Positions 44,315 through 54,708 are shown, counted from the stretch's first letter. The stretch: 64,000 bases of DNA from Brasilonema angustatum HA4187-MV1 (GCA_019359695.1 JAHHGV010000006.1:62001-126000), one strand, 5' to 3'. Notes: a model not told the origin generated them from the sequence alone. Program-made: numbers and translations.

Positions 44315-44370
44315 ACTAATGACTAATGACTAATGACTAACGACTAATAACTAATAACTAATAACTAATG
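44315..44370. repeat. Heptamer array (ACTAATG)x8 running into the lptF start codon
   Basis: Eight units of ACTAATG or ACTAATA (one with ACTAACG). The last unit, ACTAATG, supplies the ATG at 44368. Copy-number change here would move the region upstream of lptF by 7-bp steps. Confidence 0.9.
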
Positions 44371-45543
44371 CCTAAATTTAAGTCTTTCTACACCATCAAC
44401 TCGCTGCTACCTTTTTCTATAATGGATCGCTACCTAGCGAGGGAATTGCTGCCGACATTTTTGTTTGGTGTTGGGGCTTTCGCTTCAATCGGCGTAACAA
44501 TAGATTCTATGTTCGAGCTAATACGGAAAATCGTGGAATCTGGACTACCGATAAGCATCGCCGTTCAAGTTTTTATGTTAACGATGCCAGAGTTTATCGT
44601 TTTAGCTTTCCCCATGTCCACGCTCCTGGCTACTTTGATGACTTACAGTCGTCTTTCCAGCGATAGCGAACTTGTAGCTTTACGCGGCTGCGGAGTTAGT
44701 GTGTATCGCATGGTACTCACTGCTGTAATGTTGAGTCTGATCGTTACAGGAATGACATTTTTGTTTAACGAACACCTTGCACCAGCATCCAAATACCGAG
44801 CAACTCAAATATTGAATGCGGCTCTCAAGTCCGAAACACCAACTCTTGTTAAGCGGCAAAATATTTTTTATCCCGAATACCAGAAGGTGAAAAAAGAGGA
44901 TGGTAGCGGTAATAGAAAAATCTTAACACGCTTGTTTTACGCTGATGAATTTGACGGTAAGGAGATGAAAGGCTTGACAATTATTGACCGTTCTACACAA
45001 GGTTTGAGTCAAATAATTGTATCAGAATCAGGCGAGTGGAATCCATCTCAAAATGTCTGGGATTTTCACAACGGTACCATCTATTTGGTTGCCCCTGACC
45101 GCTCTTATCGTAATATTCTCAGATTTGAACACCAACAAATAAAATTGCCTCGGACTGCTCTTGATTTGGCACAGAAAAGCCGAGACTATGGCGAGATGAA
45201 CATTGGTCAAGCACTCGAACAACTTGAGGTTGAACGTCTCGGTGGTGATGAACAAAAAATTCGCAAACTCCAAGTTAGGATTCAACAAAAAATTTCCTTA
45301 CCATTTGTCTGTGTCGTTTTTGGTTTGGTCGGTGCAGCAATGGGAACCGTACCTCAGCGTACTGGAAAAGGGACAAGTTTTGGCATCAGTGTCATAGTTA
45401 TTTTTAGTTATTATTTGCTTTGGTTTATTACTGGTGCTTTAGGAGAAGCTGGTATTCTTTCTCCCTTGGTAGCTGCTTGGATGTGTAACTTTCTGGGATT
45501 TGGTGTAGGTTTCTTGTTATTGAGGCGAGTTGCACAAAAATAG
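44368..45543 (+). CDS. LptF/LptG-family permease (YjgP/YjgQ)
   Basis: 391 residues. Membrane helices at about 25-45, 65-100, 105-130 and three near the C-terminus (300-385) frame a large periplasmic loop. Family features include MDRYLARELLPTFLFGVGAF, FIVLAFPMSTLLATLMTYSR and GCGVSVYRM. It forms the membrane part of the LPS-extracting ABC transporter with LptB. The ATG at 44368 overlaps a heptamer repeat; an ATG at 44422 (MDRYLARELL) is also a good start. Only one such permease gene is in the window, as is usual in cyanobacteria. Confidence 0.93.
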   Translation: MPKFKSFYTINSLLPFSIMDRYLARELLPTFLFGVGAFASIGVTIDSMFELIRKIVESGLPISIAVQVFMLTMPEFIVLAFPMSTLLATLMTYSRLSSDSELVALRGCGVSVYRMVLTAVMLSLIVTGMTFLFNEHLAPASKYRATQILNAALKSETPTLVKRQNIFYPEYQKVKKEDGSGNRKILTRLFYADEFDGKEMKGLTIIDRSTQGLSQIIVSESGEWNPSQNVWDFHNGTIYLVAPDRSYRNILRFEHQQIKLPRTALDLAQKSRDYGEMNIGQALEQLEVERLGGDEQKIRKLQVRIQQKISLPFVCVVFGLVGAAMGTVPQRTGKGTSFGISVIVIFSYYLLWFITGALGEAGILSPLVAAWMCNFLGFGVGFLLLRRVAQK

Positions 45544-45676
45544 TTTTTTGACAAAAATCACACCTGCGGTTAATAAATTACAATTGTCAAGTAGGTAGGA
45601 TCAAAAAAACTCCATTAGTAAACCGCTGGTCTAAACCTTTTTTCTTTTGCTACTTTCTTTGTAAACTTACACTCTA

Positions 45677-46975
45677 TTGCCCATGTCACGCCACCACTAT
45701 CCTCCCGCCTACTTACGCTATCTCAAAGCTAGGTTATGGTATTTAGCACGACCTAGTTTTTGGGGAACAGCAATTTTTTTATCTGTCGTAGGGCTGGGCA
45801 TCAAAGAATACTGGACAAACCCCGACTTTTTGACTCAATGGCAAAAAAATCAAGTTGCGGATAACAAGCCTGTCAACTCCTCTGTTTCAAAGGAAGACAG
45901 CGCAATAACACCGGACATTAATAATTTACCACCAGTTCCGTATCCAGCAAAAAATCTCGCCTCCAAACAAAATACTCAAGCAAAAAACAGCAAAAGTTTA
46001 TTAGAAGCTTTAAATAGCAACACCCAGACCTCTACAAGTGATAGTAAATTAAAGCTTAATGTCAAGGACGGTGATTCTACACCCGTTCTAGAATTGGAAA
46101 ATCCCTTTCTAGCACAAGCACAGAATTTATTACAATTTAAAAATCTTCCAAATGGTAGTAATTCACTAGGAGTGAATGCCTTGGCTCCTGGTTTGGGAAC
46201 GGGATTAGCTACTCAAACCACTTCTAATCAAAACGGCGTCTCACAAAGTGCTTTGCAAACAGCGCTTAACCAGGTAAAGAGGGACGAATATACAAACTCA
46301 AATCGTACCACCTCAACTAAGACAAATCCTTTTGAGTCATCATCTTTACTATCCACCGAAAACAGAAGCAGTCAGACTGTTGTTCCAAGCACTAACTTTA
46401 ATACAAACACAATCAATCCTCTGAACATAGGAACAGGTTCTACGCAGCCGGGAGCAATTTCTGGAACCAATTACATACAACCAGGAACTACTCCTGGAAC
46501 AGCTTATCCTCAACCAAGTTTAAATAATCTGCAACCACAAAACTTATCTGGTGGAACAAGTTATATACAACCAGGAACTGCAAACCAACTGCAAACTTCC
46601 ATTCCTGGAACAGCTTATCCTCAACCTCAATTAGCACCTGTAGGCATACCGCAAACTCCAAGTGCAGTTCCTAATAGCAGAGCTATTCTTCTTAACCAAG
46701 TTATCAACAATAAGTTGAATAACATAAATACTGCTCAACCATTGTCTAATGTAACACAACCAACATTAGCAGTACCCCCGTCCTCCAATACACTCAATGC
46801 TCCCAACTACACCCTCAATCAAGGTAGTGTGATTAACAATACGCCTGCAACGTCCAATAATTATGGAAATGTAGGCTTACAGCAAGCGCCGGCTCCAATA
46901 CCGCAGTATCTTGCTCCATCTTCTACTCAGATTCCCGGACAATATACTGGTGGCGGACAGATAAATAGGTACTAG
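45677..46975 (+). CDS. Membrane-anchored Asn/Gln/Pro-rich protein, unknown function
   Basis: 432 residues. One hydrophobic segment near residues 25-45 (SFWGTAIFLSVVGLGIKEYW) is followed by a long low-complexity region rich in Asn, Gln, Ser, Thr and Pro. That region includes internal repeats such as TNYIQPGTTPGTAYPQP and TSYIQPGTANQ. It looks like a single-pass protein with an extended periplasmic part. It stands just after lptF on the same strand, so a role at the envelope is possible but not shown. I do not recognise a family. Confidence 0.7.
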   Translation: MPMSRHHYPPAYLRYLKARLWYLARPSFWGTAIFLSVVGLGIKEYWTNPDFLTQWQKNQVADNKPVNSSVSKEDSAITPDINNLPPVPYPAKNLASKQNTQAKNSKSLLEALNSNTQTSTSDSKLKLNVKDGDSTPVLELENPFLAQAQNLLQFKNLPNGSNSLGVNALAPGLGTGLATQTTSNQNGVSQSALQTALNQVKRDEYTNSNRTTSTKTNPFESSSLLSTENRSSQTVVPSTNFNTNTINPLNIGTGSTQPGAISGTNYIQPGTTPGTAYPQPSLNNLQPQNLSGGTSYIQPGTANQLQTSIPGTAYPQPQLAPVGIPQTPSAVPNSRAILLNQVINNKLNNINTAQPLSNVTQPTLAVPPSSNTLNAPNYTLNQGSVINNTPATSNNYGNVGLQQAPAPIPQYLAPSSTQIPGQYTGGGQINRY

Positions 46976-46988
46976 TATCGGTAAGACA

Positions 46989-47271
46989 ATGGCACGAACC
47001 TATCTAAATGTTCCATACCAAGAAAAAGACGAAGCGAAGAAACTAGGGGCGAAATGGGATGCGATACGCCTAAAGGCGTATCGCCACTGATCATTTGGCG
47101 AAGGTGAATGGTTGGACAATCCAGCAAGCAAGGATATATGTGCAAGAATGCTTCCAAGTTTGGCAAAAACGCAGCCAGCATGAATGGGATTTGGATATCA
47201 CCTATCTAGGGCAATTTGGGATTTCGAGTGATTCTTCATCGCCCAGACGTGCCGACAGACTAGGGAATTGA
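46989..47271 (+). pseudogene. DUF5710-type gene disrupted by a small palindrome
   Basis: The start MARTYLNVPYQEKDEAKKLG then AKWDA matches the DUF5710 domain. The frame then enters the palindrome at 47061-47084 and stops. After it a second open stretch in another phase reads LAKVNGWTIQQARIYVQECF and ends at 47271. The two parts plausibly formed one gene. A stop-codon-free shift across the insertion cannot be reconstructed exactly. Confidence 0.6.
47061..47084. repeat. Small palindrome GCGATACGCC-TAAA-GGCGTATCGC
   Basis: A perfect 10-4-10 hairpin inserted in the DUF5710 reading frame. Its ends match those of the insertion at 18408-18444. Related to the HIP1 octamer family in its GCGAT/ATCGC termini. 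Confidence 0.85.
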
Positions 47272-47350
47272 GCAGTTTTGCGTAACTGGAGCACGTGCAC
47301 AGCGCTATTATTTGGTATCCTAGAAAGCTGGACTAGCTATGACTTAAACT

Positions 47351-49426
47351 ATGCCTGCGCCTACGATCATCCCTCTTAGTACAGCCTTTCCCCTGACAGC
47401 TGTAGTCGGTCAAGAAGCGATTAAATTAGCCTTGCTGCTTGCTGCGGTAGATCCGGGGTTGGGAGGAGTGGCGATCGCCGGTCGTCGCGGTACGGCAAAA
47501 TCTGTGATGGCGCGTGCTATTCATAGCCTACTTCCACCCATTGAAGTTGTGTCTGGTTCTATCAGCAATTGCGATCCCAATCGTCCAGAAGAATGGGATG
47601 ACCAACTTTTGGCAGATTCCTCTGTGACTCTGGCTACAAGCGAAGATGGAAGCACTCAGGTAAAAACCCAAATCATCCCCGCACCCTTTGTACAAATTCC
47701 TTTGGGAGTGACAGAAGATCGACTCTTGGGTTCTGTGGATGTGGAACAGTCTGTTAAACAGGGTGAAACTATCTTTCAACCAGGTTTACTCGCCCAAGCA
47801 CACCGAGGCGTTCTCTACATAGATGAAATCAATTTATTAGATGACCAAATATCCAATCAGCTTTTAACAGTATTATCTGAGGGACGCAATCAAATTGAAC
47901 GGGAAGGCATTAGTTTTCAGCATCCGTGCAAACCCTTATTTATCGCGACTTACAACCCAGAAGAAGGAGCATTGCGAGAACATTTACTAGATAGAATTGC
48001 GATCGCCCTTAGCGCTGATGGTGTCCTCGGTTTAGATCAAAGAGTGCAAGCAGTCGAGCAAGCTATTGCTTACTCCCAATCGCCTCAAGAATTTCTCCAA
48101 CAGTATAGCGAAGACCTAGACAACCTCAAAACCCAAATCATCCTGGCGCGGGAATGGTTAAAAGACGTTTCCATTACCCACCAACAAATTTCCTACCTAG
48201 TAGAAGAAGCAATTCGTGGAGGCGTGCAGGGACACCGCGCGGAGTTATTCGCCGTGCGTGTTGCTAAAGCCTCAGCGGCTTTGGATGGACGCACACAAGT
48301 GAATGCTGAGGATTTGCGGCGTGCTGTGGAACTTGTGATAGTCCCACGGGCGACTGTTGTCCAAACACCACCACCCCAAGAAGAACCACCGCCACCGCCT
48401 CCACCCCCTCCGCAAGATCAGGAGGAACCCGAAGATAATTCCGAACAAGAACAAGAGGAAAACCAAGAACAGCCAGAACAAGAACCGCCTGGTATTCCTG
48501 AAGAGTTTATCTTTGATCCTGAAGGAGTCGTTCTTGATCCCAGTGTGCTTTATTTTGCTCAGATGGCGCAGCGGCGAGGTAAGTCTGGCAGTCGTAGTTT
48601 AATCTTTTCCGAAGACCGGGGACGTTACATCAAGCCAATGTTGCCCAAAGGGAAAGTGCAACGCATTGCTGTAGATGCCACACTGAGATCTGCAGCACCG
48701 TATCAGAAAGCACGACGGCAGCGGTATGAGAGTAGCAGAGATAATGCATCCTCATCCTCAAAAGGGCGGCGCGTCTTTGTAGAAGAAAGTGATATTCGAG
48801 CCAAGCGCTTGGTACGCAAAGCGGGTGCTTTAATAGTATTTGTGGTAGATGCCTCAGGTTCAATGGCGCTGAACCGGATGCAGTCTGCTAAAGGTGCGCT
48901 GATGCAACTCCTGACAGAAGCATATCAAAACCGTGACCAAGTGGCTTTGATTCCTTTCCGAGGAGAACAAGCAGAGGTATTGTTACCCCCCACACGTTCT
49001 ATTGCTTTGGCACGTAACCGTCTGGAAAGATTACCCTGTGGTGGTGGTTCACCACTGGCTCATGGTTTAACCCAAGCTGTACGCGTCGGTTTGAATGCCC
49101 AAATGAGCGGAGATATTGGACAAGTTGTGATTGTAGCGATAACCGATGGACGCGGCAATATTCCTTTGTCGCGTTCTTTGGGTGAACCGCAAGAAAGTGG
49201 ACAAAAACCAGATATCAAAGCAGAATTGTTAGAAATTGCTGCTAGAATGCGTGCTTTGGGAATGCAGTTATTAGTTATTGATACAGAAAGTAAATTTGTT
49301 TCTACTGGATTTGCTAAGGAGTTAGCAAAGACAGCTGGAGGTAAATATTACCATTTGCCCAAAGCCACAGATAAAGCGATTGCTGCAATGACAAAAGGAG
49401 CAATTGCTGATTTAAAATCTCGTTGA
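47351..49426 (+). CDS. chlD: Magnesium chelatase subunit D
   Basis: 691 residues. The N-terminal AAA+ domain contains the ATPase region [17 protein letters not shown] and [12 protein letters not shown] Pro/Glu-rich acidic linker (about 335-385; [20 protein letters not shown]) follows, then a von Willebrand A domain with the MIDAS motif [11 protein letters not shown]. With ChlI and ChlH it inserts Mg2+ into protoporphyrin IX for chlorophyll. The linker is typical of ChlD. A single gene; the kinase-GUN4 fusion is 24 kb away. Confidence 0.97.
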   Translation: MPAPTIIPLSTAFPLTAVVGQEAIKLALLLAAVDPGLGGVAIAGRRGTAKSVMARAIHSLLPPIEVVSGSISNCDPNRPEEWDDQLLADSSVTLATSEDGSTQVKTQIIPAPFVQIPLGVTEDRLLGSVDVEQSVKQGETIFQPGLLAQAHRGVLYIDEINLLDDQISNQLLTVLSEGRNQIEREGISFQHPCKPLFIATYNPEEGALREHLLDRIAIALSADGVLGLDQRVQAVEQAIAYSQSPQEFLQQYSEDLDNLKTQIILAREWLKDVSITHQQISYLVEEAIRGGVQGHRAELFAVRVAKASAALDGRTQVNAEDLRRAVELVIVPRATVVQTPPPQEEPPPPPPPPPQDQEEPEDNSEQEQEENQEQPEQEPPGIPEEFIFDPEGVVLDPSVLYFAQMAQRRGKSGSRSLIFSEDRGRYIKPMLPKGKVQRIAVDATLRSAAPYQKARRQRYESSRDNASSSSKGRRVFVEESDIRAKRLVRKAGALIVFVVDASGSMALNRMQSAKGALMQLLTEAYQNRDQVALIPFRGEQAEVLLPPTRSIALARNRLERLPCGGGSPLAHGLTQAVRVGLNAQMSGDIGQVVIVAITDGRGNIPLSRSLGEPQESGQKPDIKAELLEIAARMRALGMQLLVIDTESKFVSTGFAKELAKTAGGKYYHLPKATDKAIAAMTKGAIADLKSR

Positions 49427-49461
49427 TGTCAGCACTTCCATACTTTTTCAAAGAAACATCA

Positions 49462-50244
49462 TCACCCTGCTGGCACTGCTTGGGTTTTTAACATAGAGAC
49501 TAAATCTTGAACTCCCTTTTGCAAATATCGCGTAACTGTCATTGGACTGGTACCAATTTTGTTCGCGGCATCTTTGCGAGAAAATTCATTCAAATATACC
49601 ATTTCTACTACCATGCGGGGCTTTTCTTCCAACATATTTATTGCCCCTTGAAGTTGTTGCCGCTCTTCGTCTTGTTGTTGCAAACTAGCAGAACGGTGAC
49701 AAGGAAGTGCTTCACCTAGAGTGATTTGACAATCAATAGACTGAATAACAGTAGCATCTAAACTCAAAGGCATACGGTTCTGAGCAGCTAATTTTGTCTG
49801 TTGCCATTCTTGAGGAGAGACCTTGAGTTTGCTTGCAATTTCTAAATCTTTGGGAGGACGACCTAAAGTCAGTGCCAATTCTTTGCGAACCTTTTGCCCT
49901 TCGTTATAAAGTTCTTGCCAACGACGCGGAATTTTTAAGAGAGTACAGCGATCGCGTAGAAAGTGCAGCATTTCACCTCGAATGTAAGGCACAGCAAAAG
50001 AACTAAAAGCATATCCTTGGCTCGGATCAAAACGCTCAATTGCTCTTATTAAACCTAAATAACCGACTTGCTCTAAATCTTCATAAGGCTCGTTGCATTG
50101 ATAACTGAATTTATGAGCCATCTTCCGCACTAAGCCAGTATGCATTTGTACAAGTTCATTACGAAGTTTAACAGAAGGATTCTGGTAGTATGCTCGTAAA
50201 ACTTCTATACCATCATATTGCATCGAGTACTGATTTGCTGCCAT
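49462..50244 (-). CDS. sigF: Group 3 RNA polymerase sigma factor, SigF-like
   Basis: 260 residues. Region 2 (EDLEQVGYLGLIRAIERFDP then GYAFSSFAVPYIRGEMLHFL), region 3 and a C-terminal region 4 helix-turn-helix (FSRKDAANKIGTSPMTVTRY) are complete. SigF factors of cyanobacteria belong to group 3 and in studied species govern pilus/motility or surface genes. It is convergent with chlD. No anti-sigma gene is visible. Confidence 0.92.
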   Translation of the reverse strand: MAANQYSMQYDGIEVLRAYYQNPSVKLRNELVQMHTGLVRKMAHKFSYQCNEPYEDLEQVGYLGLIRAIERFDPSQGYAFSSFAVPYIRGEMLHFLRDRCTLLKIPRRWQELYNEGQKVRKELALTLGRPPKDLEIASKLKVSPQEWQQTKLAAQNRMPLSLDATVIQSIDCQITLGEALPCHRSASLQQQDEERQQLQGAINMLEEKPRMVVEMVYLNEFSRKDAANKIGTSPMTVTRYLQKGVQDLVSMLKTQAVPAG

Positions 50245-50808
50245 ATAAATTCCTTTTTAAGAAGTCCTTTTTTGGGAAAAATAAAGTAGTGTAAATCTCC
50301 ATTACAGCTGTTATTATTTTCCTTAGGAACTCTTGTAGAAACCATTCGTTGTTTCACTGAAATTGTTAATCGTCTTTTTAAAATATAAGTATTTACACGG
50401 AAAAAGCCCTCCGAATTTTTAGTTGTCGTAAATGAACAAAGTGCTGAGTTGTGAGTACTGAGAAGCCAGCGCCGTGTGAAAGTTCCCCTTCGTGGATGCA
50501 AACTGCCGTTTTGTTGTATACGCACTCTTGAGCTTCCTGTGAGAGTGGCGACTGGCGTTGCAAGAAGGGGTGTAAGGGTATAGGGGTATAGGGGAAATGC
50601 ACTTATATTTTCATCCTCTTACACCCTTACACCCAGCCTACGGCGACCTACGGTCCACTTCCTTAACGCTGCGCTAACACACCCTTACACCCCTAATATT
50701 GGGCGTTGACTCACTCCTAAGCATTATCTTTATGGCTACTAGCTCTGGTTATCAGTAAAAATGGAAAGAAACACAAATGCTCAACTAACTAGAAAATAAG
50801 TGTGAAAT
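50245..50808. other. Spacer with octamer repeats
   Basis: 560 bp between divergent sigF and the Bax-inhibitor gene. From about 50565 to 50695 it holds TTACACCC-type octamers on both strands (GTGTAAGGGTATAGGGGTAT, CTTACACCCTTACACCC) around a fragment TACGGCGACCTACGGTCC. Promoters of both genes should lie here; I do not identify them. Confidence 0.6.
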
Positions 50809-51537
50809 ATGAGCAATACCAGTAACTTCCGTGACGCAATTCGTCAGGCTCAAACTCAAGCCCTGGTGGGTCCCAATGTCATAGCCAACGCTCTTCCTTT
50901 TGTAGGCGGCGGACTAGTGCTAACAGCATTAGGGGCATACGGTGGATTGAGTGTCATCCGTACTAATCCTGAATTGTTCTTGCCCACCTTCTTTGGTGCA
51001 GTCATTCTAGAGTTGATTTTGTTCTTCGTTGCCCAGAATGTTGCCGAAAAAGGCAATAACAAAGTTGCACTACCTCTATTAGCAACATACAGCCTTCTCT
51101 CTGGATACACAATTAGTGGTTTAATCTACGTCGCCCTGAGAACCCAAGGTGTCGGTATTCAAGGTGTTGGATTCGCAGCTCTTGGTTGTGGTGTGACTTT
51201 TATCGTTGCTCGTCAAATTGGCTCAAATCTTTCTGAGCAAGACGGTATGGCATTGACGAAAACGATTAATCTGGGGTTAATTGCCTTAGTTGCCGTAGTC
51301 GGTGTGCAATTTCTCTTCAGTATCTTTGGTGTTTACACACCGAACTGGCTAGAAATTGCCATCTCAGGTTTGGGTGTGTTTCTCTTCGTGGGTGCATCGG
51401 TTGTAGATTTCTACATCCTGCCACGCACCTACCGCAATGACCAATACCTGCCTGCGGCTTTATCAATGTACTTAACATATATCAATTTGTTTGTTTTCAT
51501 CTTGCGATTGATTCTTGCTTTTAACAGCCGTGATTAA
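50809..51537 (+). CDS. Bax inhibitor-1/YccA family membrane protein
   Basis: 242 residues with about seven hydrophobic helices, including VIANALPFVGGGLVLTALGA, LPLLATYSLLSGYTISGLIY and a final MYLTYINLFVFILRLILAF, the last being the family's characteristic C-terminus. BI-1 proteins are membrane channels, pH-sensitive for Ca2+ leak in studied bacteria; the role in cyanobacteria is unknown. A clear terminator follows. Confidence 0.92.
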   Translation: MSNTSNFRDAIRQAQTQALVGPNVIANALPFVGGGLVLTALGAYGGLSVIRTNPELFLPTFFGAVILELILFFVAQNVAEKGNNKVALPLLATYSLLSGYTISGLIYVALRTQGVGIQGVGFAALGCGVTFIVARQIGSNLSEQDGMALTKTINLGLIALVAVVGVQFLFSIFGVYTPNWLEIAISGLGVFLFVGASVVDFYILPRTYRNDQYLPAALSMYLTYINLFVFILRLILAFNSRD

Positions 51538-51607
51538 GTAGATTAGATTTCTTGCAAAAATCTGATTTCAGGGCAGGGTATTTGGAACCCTTGAGCGAAA
51601 CTCAGCT

Positions 51608-51646
51608 AAAAAAACCGTGGTTTGACCTTCCAAACCACGGTTTTTT
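51608..51646 (+). terminator. Rho-independent terminator
   Basis: AAAAAACCGTGGTTTG and CAAACCACGGTTTTTT form a long stem with a short ACCTTC loop, 70 bp after the Bax-inhibitor gene. Symmetric, so it can act in both directions for the convergent hydrolase gene. Confidence 0.9.
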
Positions 51647-51766
51647 ATCACATTTTGAAAGCGCCAATATAGCCGTTGGGAGTCTCCAGTCGCTGACTTC
51701 GCGCATGTGGTATGTTTCACTTGTGTGATCGCATCCTTTGGAGTGAAATCTTGATTTGATAACTGT

Positions 51767-52693
51767 TTACTGTTGAGTGTTCACTGATTTCATCCAATCT
51801 AAAATGGCCCGGTTCACCACATCTGGGCATTCATCGTGAGGACAATGTCCCACATTTTCTAAGTTAAGCAGTTCCAATTTTTCATTGAAATTAGCAAATT
51901 GAGTCGCAAGCGCAGGGGGAATAAATCGGTCTTTTTGTCCCCAAATCAGAAGCATGGGAATTTGTAAGGTTGGCAGTACTGTCTTAACACTAGGACTAAA
52001 GTTAATCCCAATGGTTGCTTTCAACAAGGCGGTGAAGGCACGGGCAGAACCTCGATCCTGAGAAGGACCAACCAAAATTTCTACCAGTTCATCGGTGATC
52101 GCCTCTGGGTTAGCATAGGCAATACTAGCCCAGCGACGTACTATGTTTGGTCGGCGCAAAACCTGGAACAAAGGCTTAAGCAACAGTGGCGAAGCAACAA
52201 GATTTTTGATTCCCATGACAATAGGTCGTAAAATGGGAGGAATCGCCTCTTGCTCCAATGACGGATCAGGCAAACTCATCATTACGACACCTTGCACCAT
52301 CTCAGGATGAGCAGCAGCGACTGCCAGGCAAACAAGTGAACCAAGAGAGTTACCTACTAGTACAACTGGTTGACAGATAAATGCTTTCCAAAAATCGTAA
52401 ATCTGTTCTGCCCAAAGATGTACGCTGTAATTTATGGGAGCTTTTTCAGAAGCGCCCCAACCCAACATATCAAGGGCGTAAACAGTATGGTGTTCGCCTA
52501 GTACCTCTAAATTCTGTCGCCAATGACCGATAGATGCACCGAATCCGTGTAGCAGAATCAAGGGAGTTGTCTTGTGATTGTTTTGAGCAGGACGAATGTA
52601 TGTGTAGCGAGTTTGCCAGCCTCTCCAAACCCAGTCTCTTTGATTGCCAACCCGTTGCTGCCAGTGCACGATAGTATCCACGCTTTTCTCCAA
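51767..52693 (-). CDS. Alpha/beta hydrolase
   Basis: 308 residues. Oxyanion HGFGASIGHW, nucleophile elbow GNSLGS, an acid in WGQKDRFIP and the C-terminal histidine in VGHCPHDECP form a complete triad. Related to the cyanobacterial/plant hydrolases that include pheophytinase-like and dephytylase-like enzymes; substrate not determinable. Convergent with the Bax-inhibitor gene. Confidence 0.9.
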   Translation of the reverse strand: MEKSVDTIVHWQQRVGNQRDWVWRGWQTRYTYIRPAQNNHKTTPLILLHGFGASIGHWRQNLEVLGEHHTVYALDMLGWGASEKAPINYSVHLWAEQIYDFWKAFICQPVVLVGNSLGSLVCLAVAAAHPEMVQGVVMMSLPDPSLEQEAIPPILRPIVMGIKNLVASPLLLKPLFQVLRRPNIVRRWASIAYANPEAITDELVEILVGPSQDRGSARAFTALLKATIGINFSPSVKTVLPTLQIPMLLIWGQKDRFIPPALATQFANFNEKLELLNLENVGHCPHDECPDVVNRAILDWMKSVNTQQ

Positions 52694-52727
52694 TTTATCG
52701 TACAGAAAAACTTTTCATTATCCGTTG

Positions 52728-53069
52728 ATGACACCAGGTGCGCCTAGCCCTTATTCGCCATTAATTGCCAAATCTGCTCCGTTACCAATTATTTTACTAC
52801 AGAGTCTTGCCCATGCTGGGATTTTATTGGGGTTAATTGCCGGAGGGATTTTATGGGTGTTGTTAGTGCGATCGCCTCTAGGTCACCAAATTACGGTTGA
52901 CGGTGTTGTTTATTGCTGTCAGTCTCGCGGTGGAAAGAGAGATAAGACAGGACTTAGGCAAAAATCGCCCCAAAGCTTAATTTATCGAACCGCCCTTCGG
53001 GTATGCGCAAAGCGCATACCCGAAGGGCGAACGCCAGTCCCCCAAACTCCTGCACAGACGCTACTTTGA
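52728..53069 (+). CDS. Small membrane protein, C-terminus probably repeat-derived
   Basis: 113 codons from the ATG at 52728 (MTPGAPSPYSPLIAKSAPLP). One hydrophobic helix (ILLQSLAHAGILLGLIAGGI then LWVLLVRSPLG) and a short loop HQITVDGVVYCCQSRGG. After about residue 80 the frame passes through the palindrome at 52991-53029 and becomes unlike a protein. The natural gene probably ended earlier or was fused to repeat DNA. Function unknown. Confidence 0.55.
   Translation: MTPGAPSPYSPLIAKSAPLPIILLQSLAHAGILLGLIAGGILWVLLVRSPLGHQITVDGVVYCCQSRGGKRDKTGLRQKSPQSLIYRTALRVCAKRIPEGRTPVPQTPAQTLL
52991..53029. repeat. Perfect 39-nt hairpin (18-3-18)
   Basis: Arms of 18 nt starting CGCCCTTCGGGTATGCGC around the loop AAA. 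It has the same 18-3-18 geometry as the hairpin at 41073-41111 but a different sequence. Confidence 0.9.
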
Positions 53070-54174
53070 ACGTGACGGAAGCCGCCCCTACGGGGTTCAC
53101 CCTATGGCGCTCCGCCACGCCTTACGGTGAGACCAGCGCTCTTGGTAGGGGAGCCAGTGCGTTGCGGTGAATCCAGCGCTGCAGGTGGGTTTCCCGACCT
53201 AGGCGACTGCGGAGCTAACGCGCTCCGCAGTCGCCTAGAGCGCCAAGAATCCGTAGAGTGTGCGTAAGTTCTAATAAGAGTAGAAACGCACAGGGACGCG
53301 GAGGTTTAACGCAGAGGTTCGCAAAAATTTTTCTGTGTTCCTCTGGACTTTCCTGTACGAACCTCTGCGTTTAAAGAATCATCTCAACTTTTTCTCTGAT
53401 TACCTGGTAGCTACTTTACGTGTAAGTAAGTCGGTGCAAAAAAATCAAACTGTGTAAAGAAAAGTAAATAAGGCTCAAACTCTTTCTCTCCCTACTCCCT
53501 ACTCCCTGCTTTATTCCAACAAGAATTATTTACGCCGACCTACTTAGCCATACCCTTGGGATTCGCTACGCTAGTAGTCTGGCAAGTCAACTTTGCTAGG
53601 TATATTTTTTGTAAAACTCTTTAAGAGTAAGCATTACAAAAATTTTTCACCCAGCAAAGTTTCTTTAGTCAAGCACTAGTAGTCTGCCAAGGTAACAATG
53701 CTTGGTTAATAGCAGCAAGAAAAATCTCTTTCTCCCCCTGCTTCCTCTGCTTCCCCTGCCTCCCCTGCTTGCCTTAACCCGGCAATTTTGGGTTGGTCGA
53801 GTACTAGGTGGATTCTACTCAGAATGGTGGGAGGGTATTAAATATCGCTCAAGAAGGATAAGGTAAACAGATAAATACTGTATCGTAATCAAACCCTTTT
53901 TTTCAACATTTAAGTGCAAAAAAGTCAATGGTTTCATAGAAAGTGTTACAATCATTAAAAATTGCTACTATTCTGTAACTTAGATTAACGATTGGACAGA
54001 AATCCTTTCAAAATTAGTAGAATGGCAGATACAACGAAGACAATGAAACTGCTCTAGGGATTAGCTACCCTAGAACTATAGGTTCATTTTCTAGTCCTCA
54101 GTGATTTTAGTATTTCACTTCTGAGGCATACAACAAACAACTAAGCCACTTTCTTAACAAACAGCTCCCACATC
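53070..54174. other. Repeat-filled spacer upstream of infC
   Basis: 1.1 kb. Composite repeat at about 53085-53250 (CCACGCCTTACGGTGAGACC), the IS-end-like TGCGTAAGTTCTAA at 53261-53274, and an imperfect inverted pair around GCACAGGGACGCGGAGGTT/AACCTCTGCGTTTAAAGAATC (53287-53385). CTCCCTA/CTCCCTG heptamers follow at 53480-53510 and CCCCTGC repeats near 53735-53770. The last 300 bp are AT-rich and probably carry the infC promoter. Confidence 0.6.
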
Positions 54175-54708
54175 ATGTCAGTGATTGAAAGAAAAAGAAA
54201 TCGCGACCTGCCCCAAATTAACGAACGAATTCGCTTCCCGAAAATTCGGGTTATTGATACTGATGGTTCTCAGTTAGGAATCCTGACCCCACAAGAAGCA
54301 CTACAACTAGCAGAGGAAAAAGAACTTGACCTAGTGCTGCTGAGTGATAAGGCAGAGCCTCCGGTTTGTCGGATTATGGACTATGGGAAATACAAGTTTG
54401 AGCAAGAGAAGAAGGCCCGGGAAGCCCGGAAAAAGCAGCACACTGCTGACGTCAAAGAAGTGAAGATGCGTTACAAGATTGAAGAACACGACTACAATGT
54501 ACGAGTTAAGCAAGCAGAGCGTTTTCTCAAAGACGGGGATAAAGTCAAAGCAACTGTGATGTTCAGAGGTCGCGAAATTCAACACAGCGACATGGCAGAA
54601 CAATTGCTCAAGCGAATGGCAACAGATTTAGAAGCATTAGGCGAAGTTCAGCAAATGCCCAAAAAAGAAGGGCGGAACATGATGATGCTTATCTCACCCA
54701 AAAAGTAA
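54175..54708 (+). CDS. infC: Translation initiation factor IF-3
   Basis: 177 residues. Begins with an ATG. N-terminal domain [20 protein letters not shown], and [20 protein letters not shown], the family signature. The linker is basic and the C-terminal domain contains the conserved [16 protein letters not shown]. It binds the 30S subunit and checks initiation. It is monocistronic in this window, followed by a strong terminator. Confidence 0.97.
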   Translation: MSVIERKRNRDLPQINERIRFPKIRVIDTDGSQLGILTPQEALQLAEEKELDLVLLSDKAEPPVCRIMDYGKYKFEQEKKAREARKKQHTADVKEVKMRYKIEEHDYNVRVKQAERFLKDGDKVKATVMFRGREIQHSDMAEQLLKRMATDLEALGEVQQMPKKEGRNMMMLISPKK

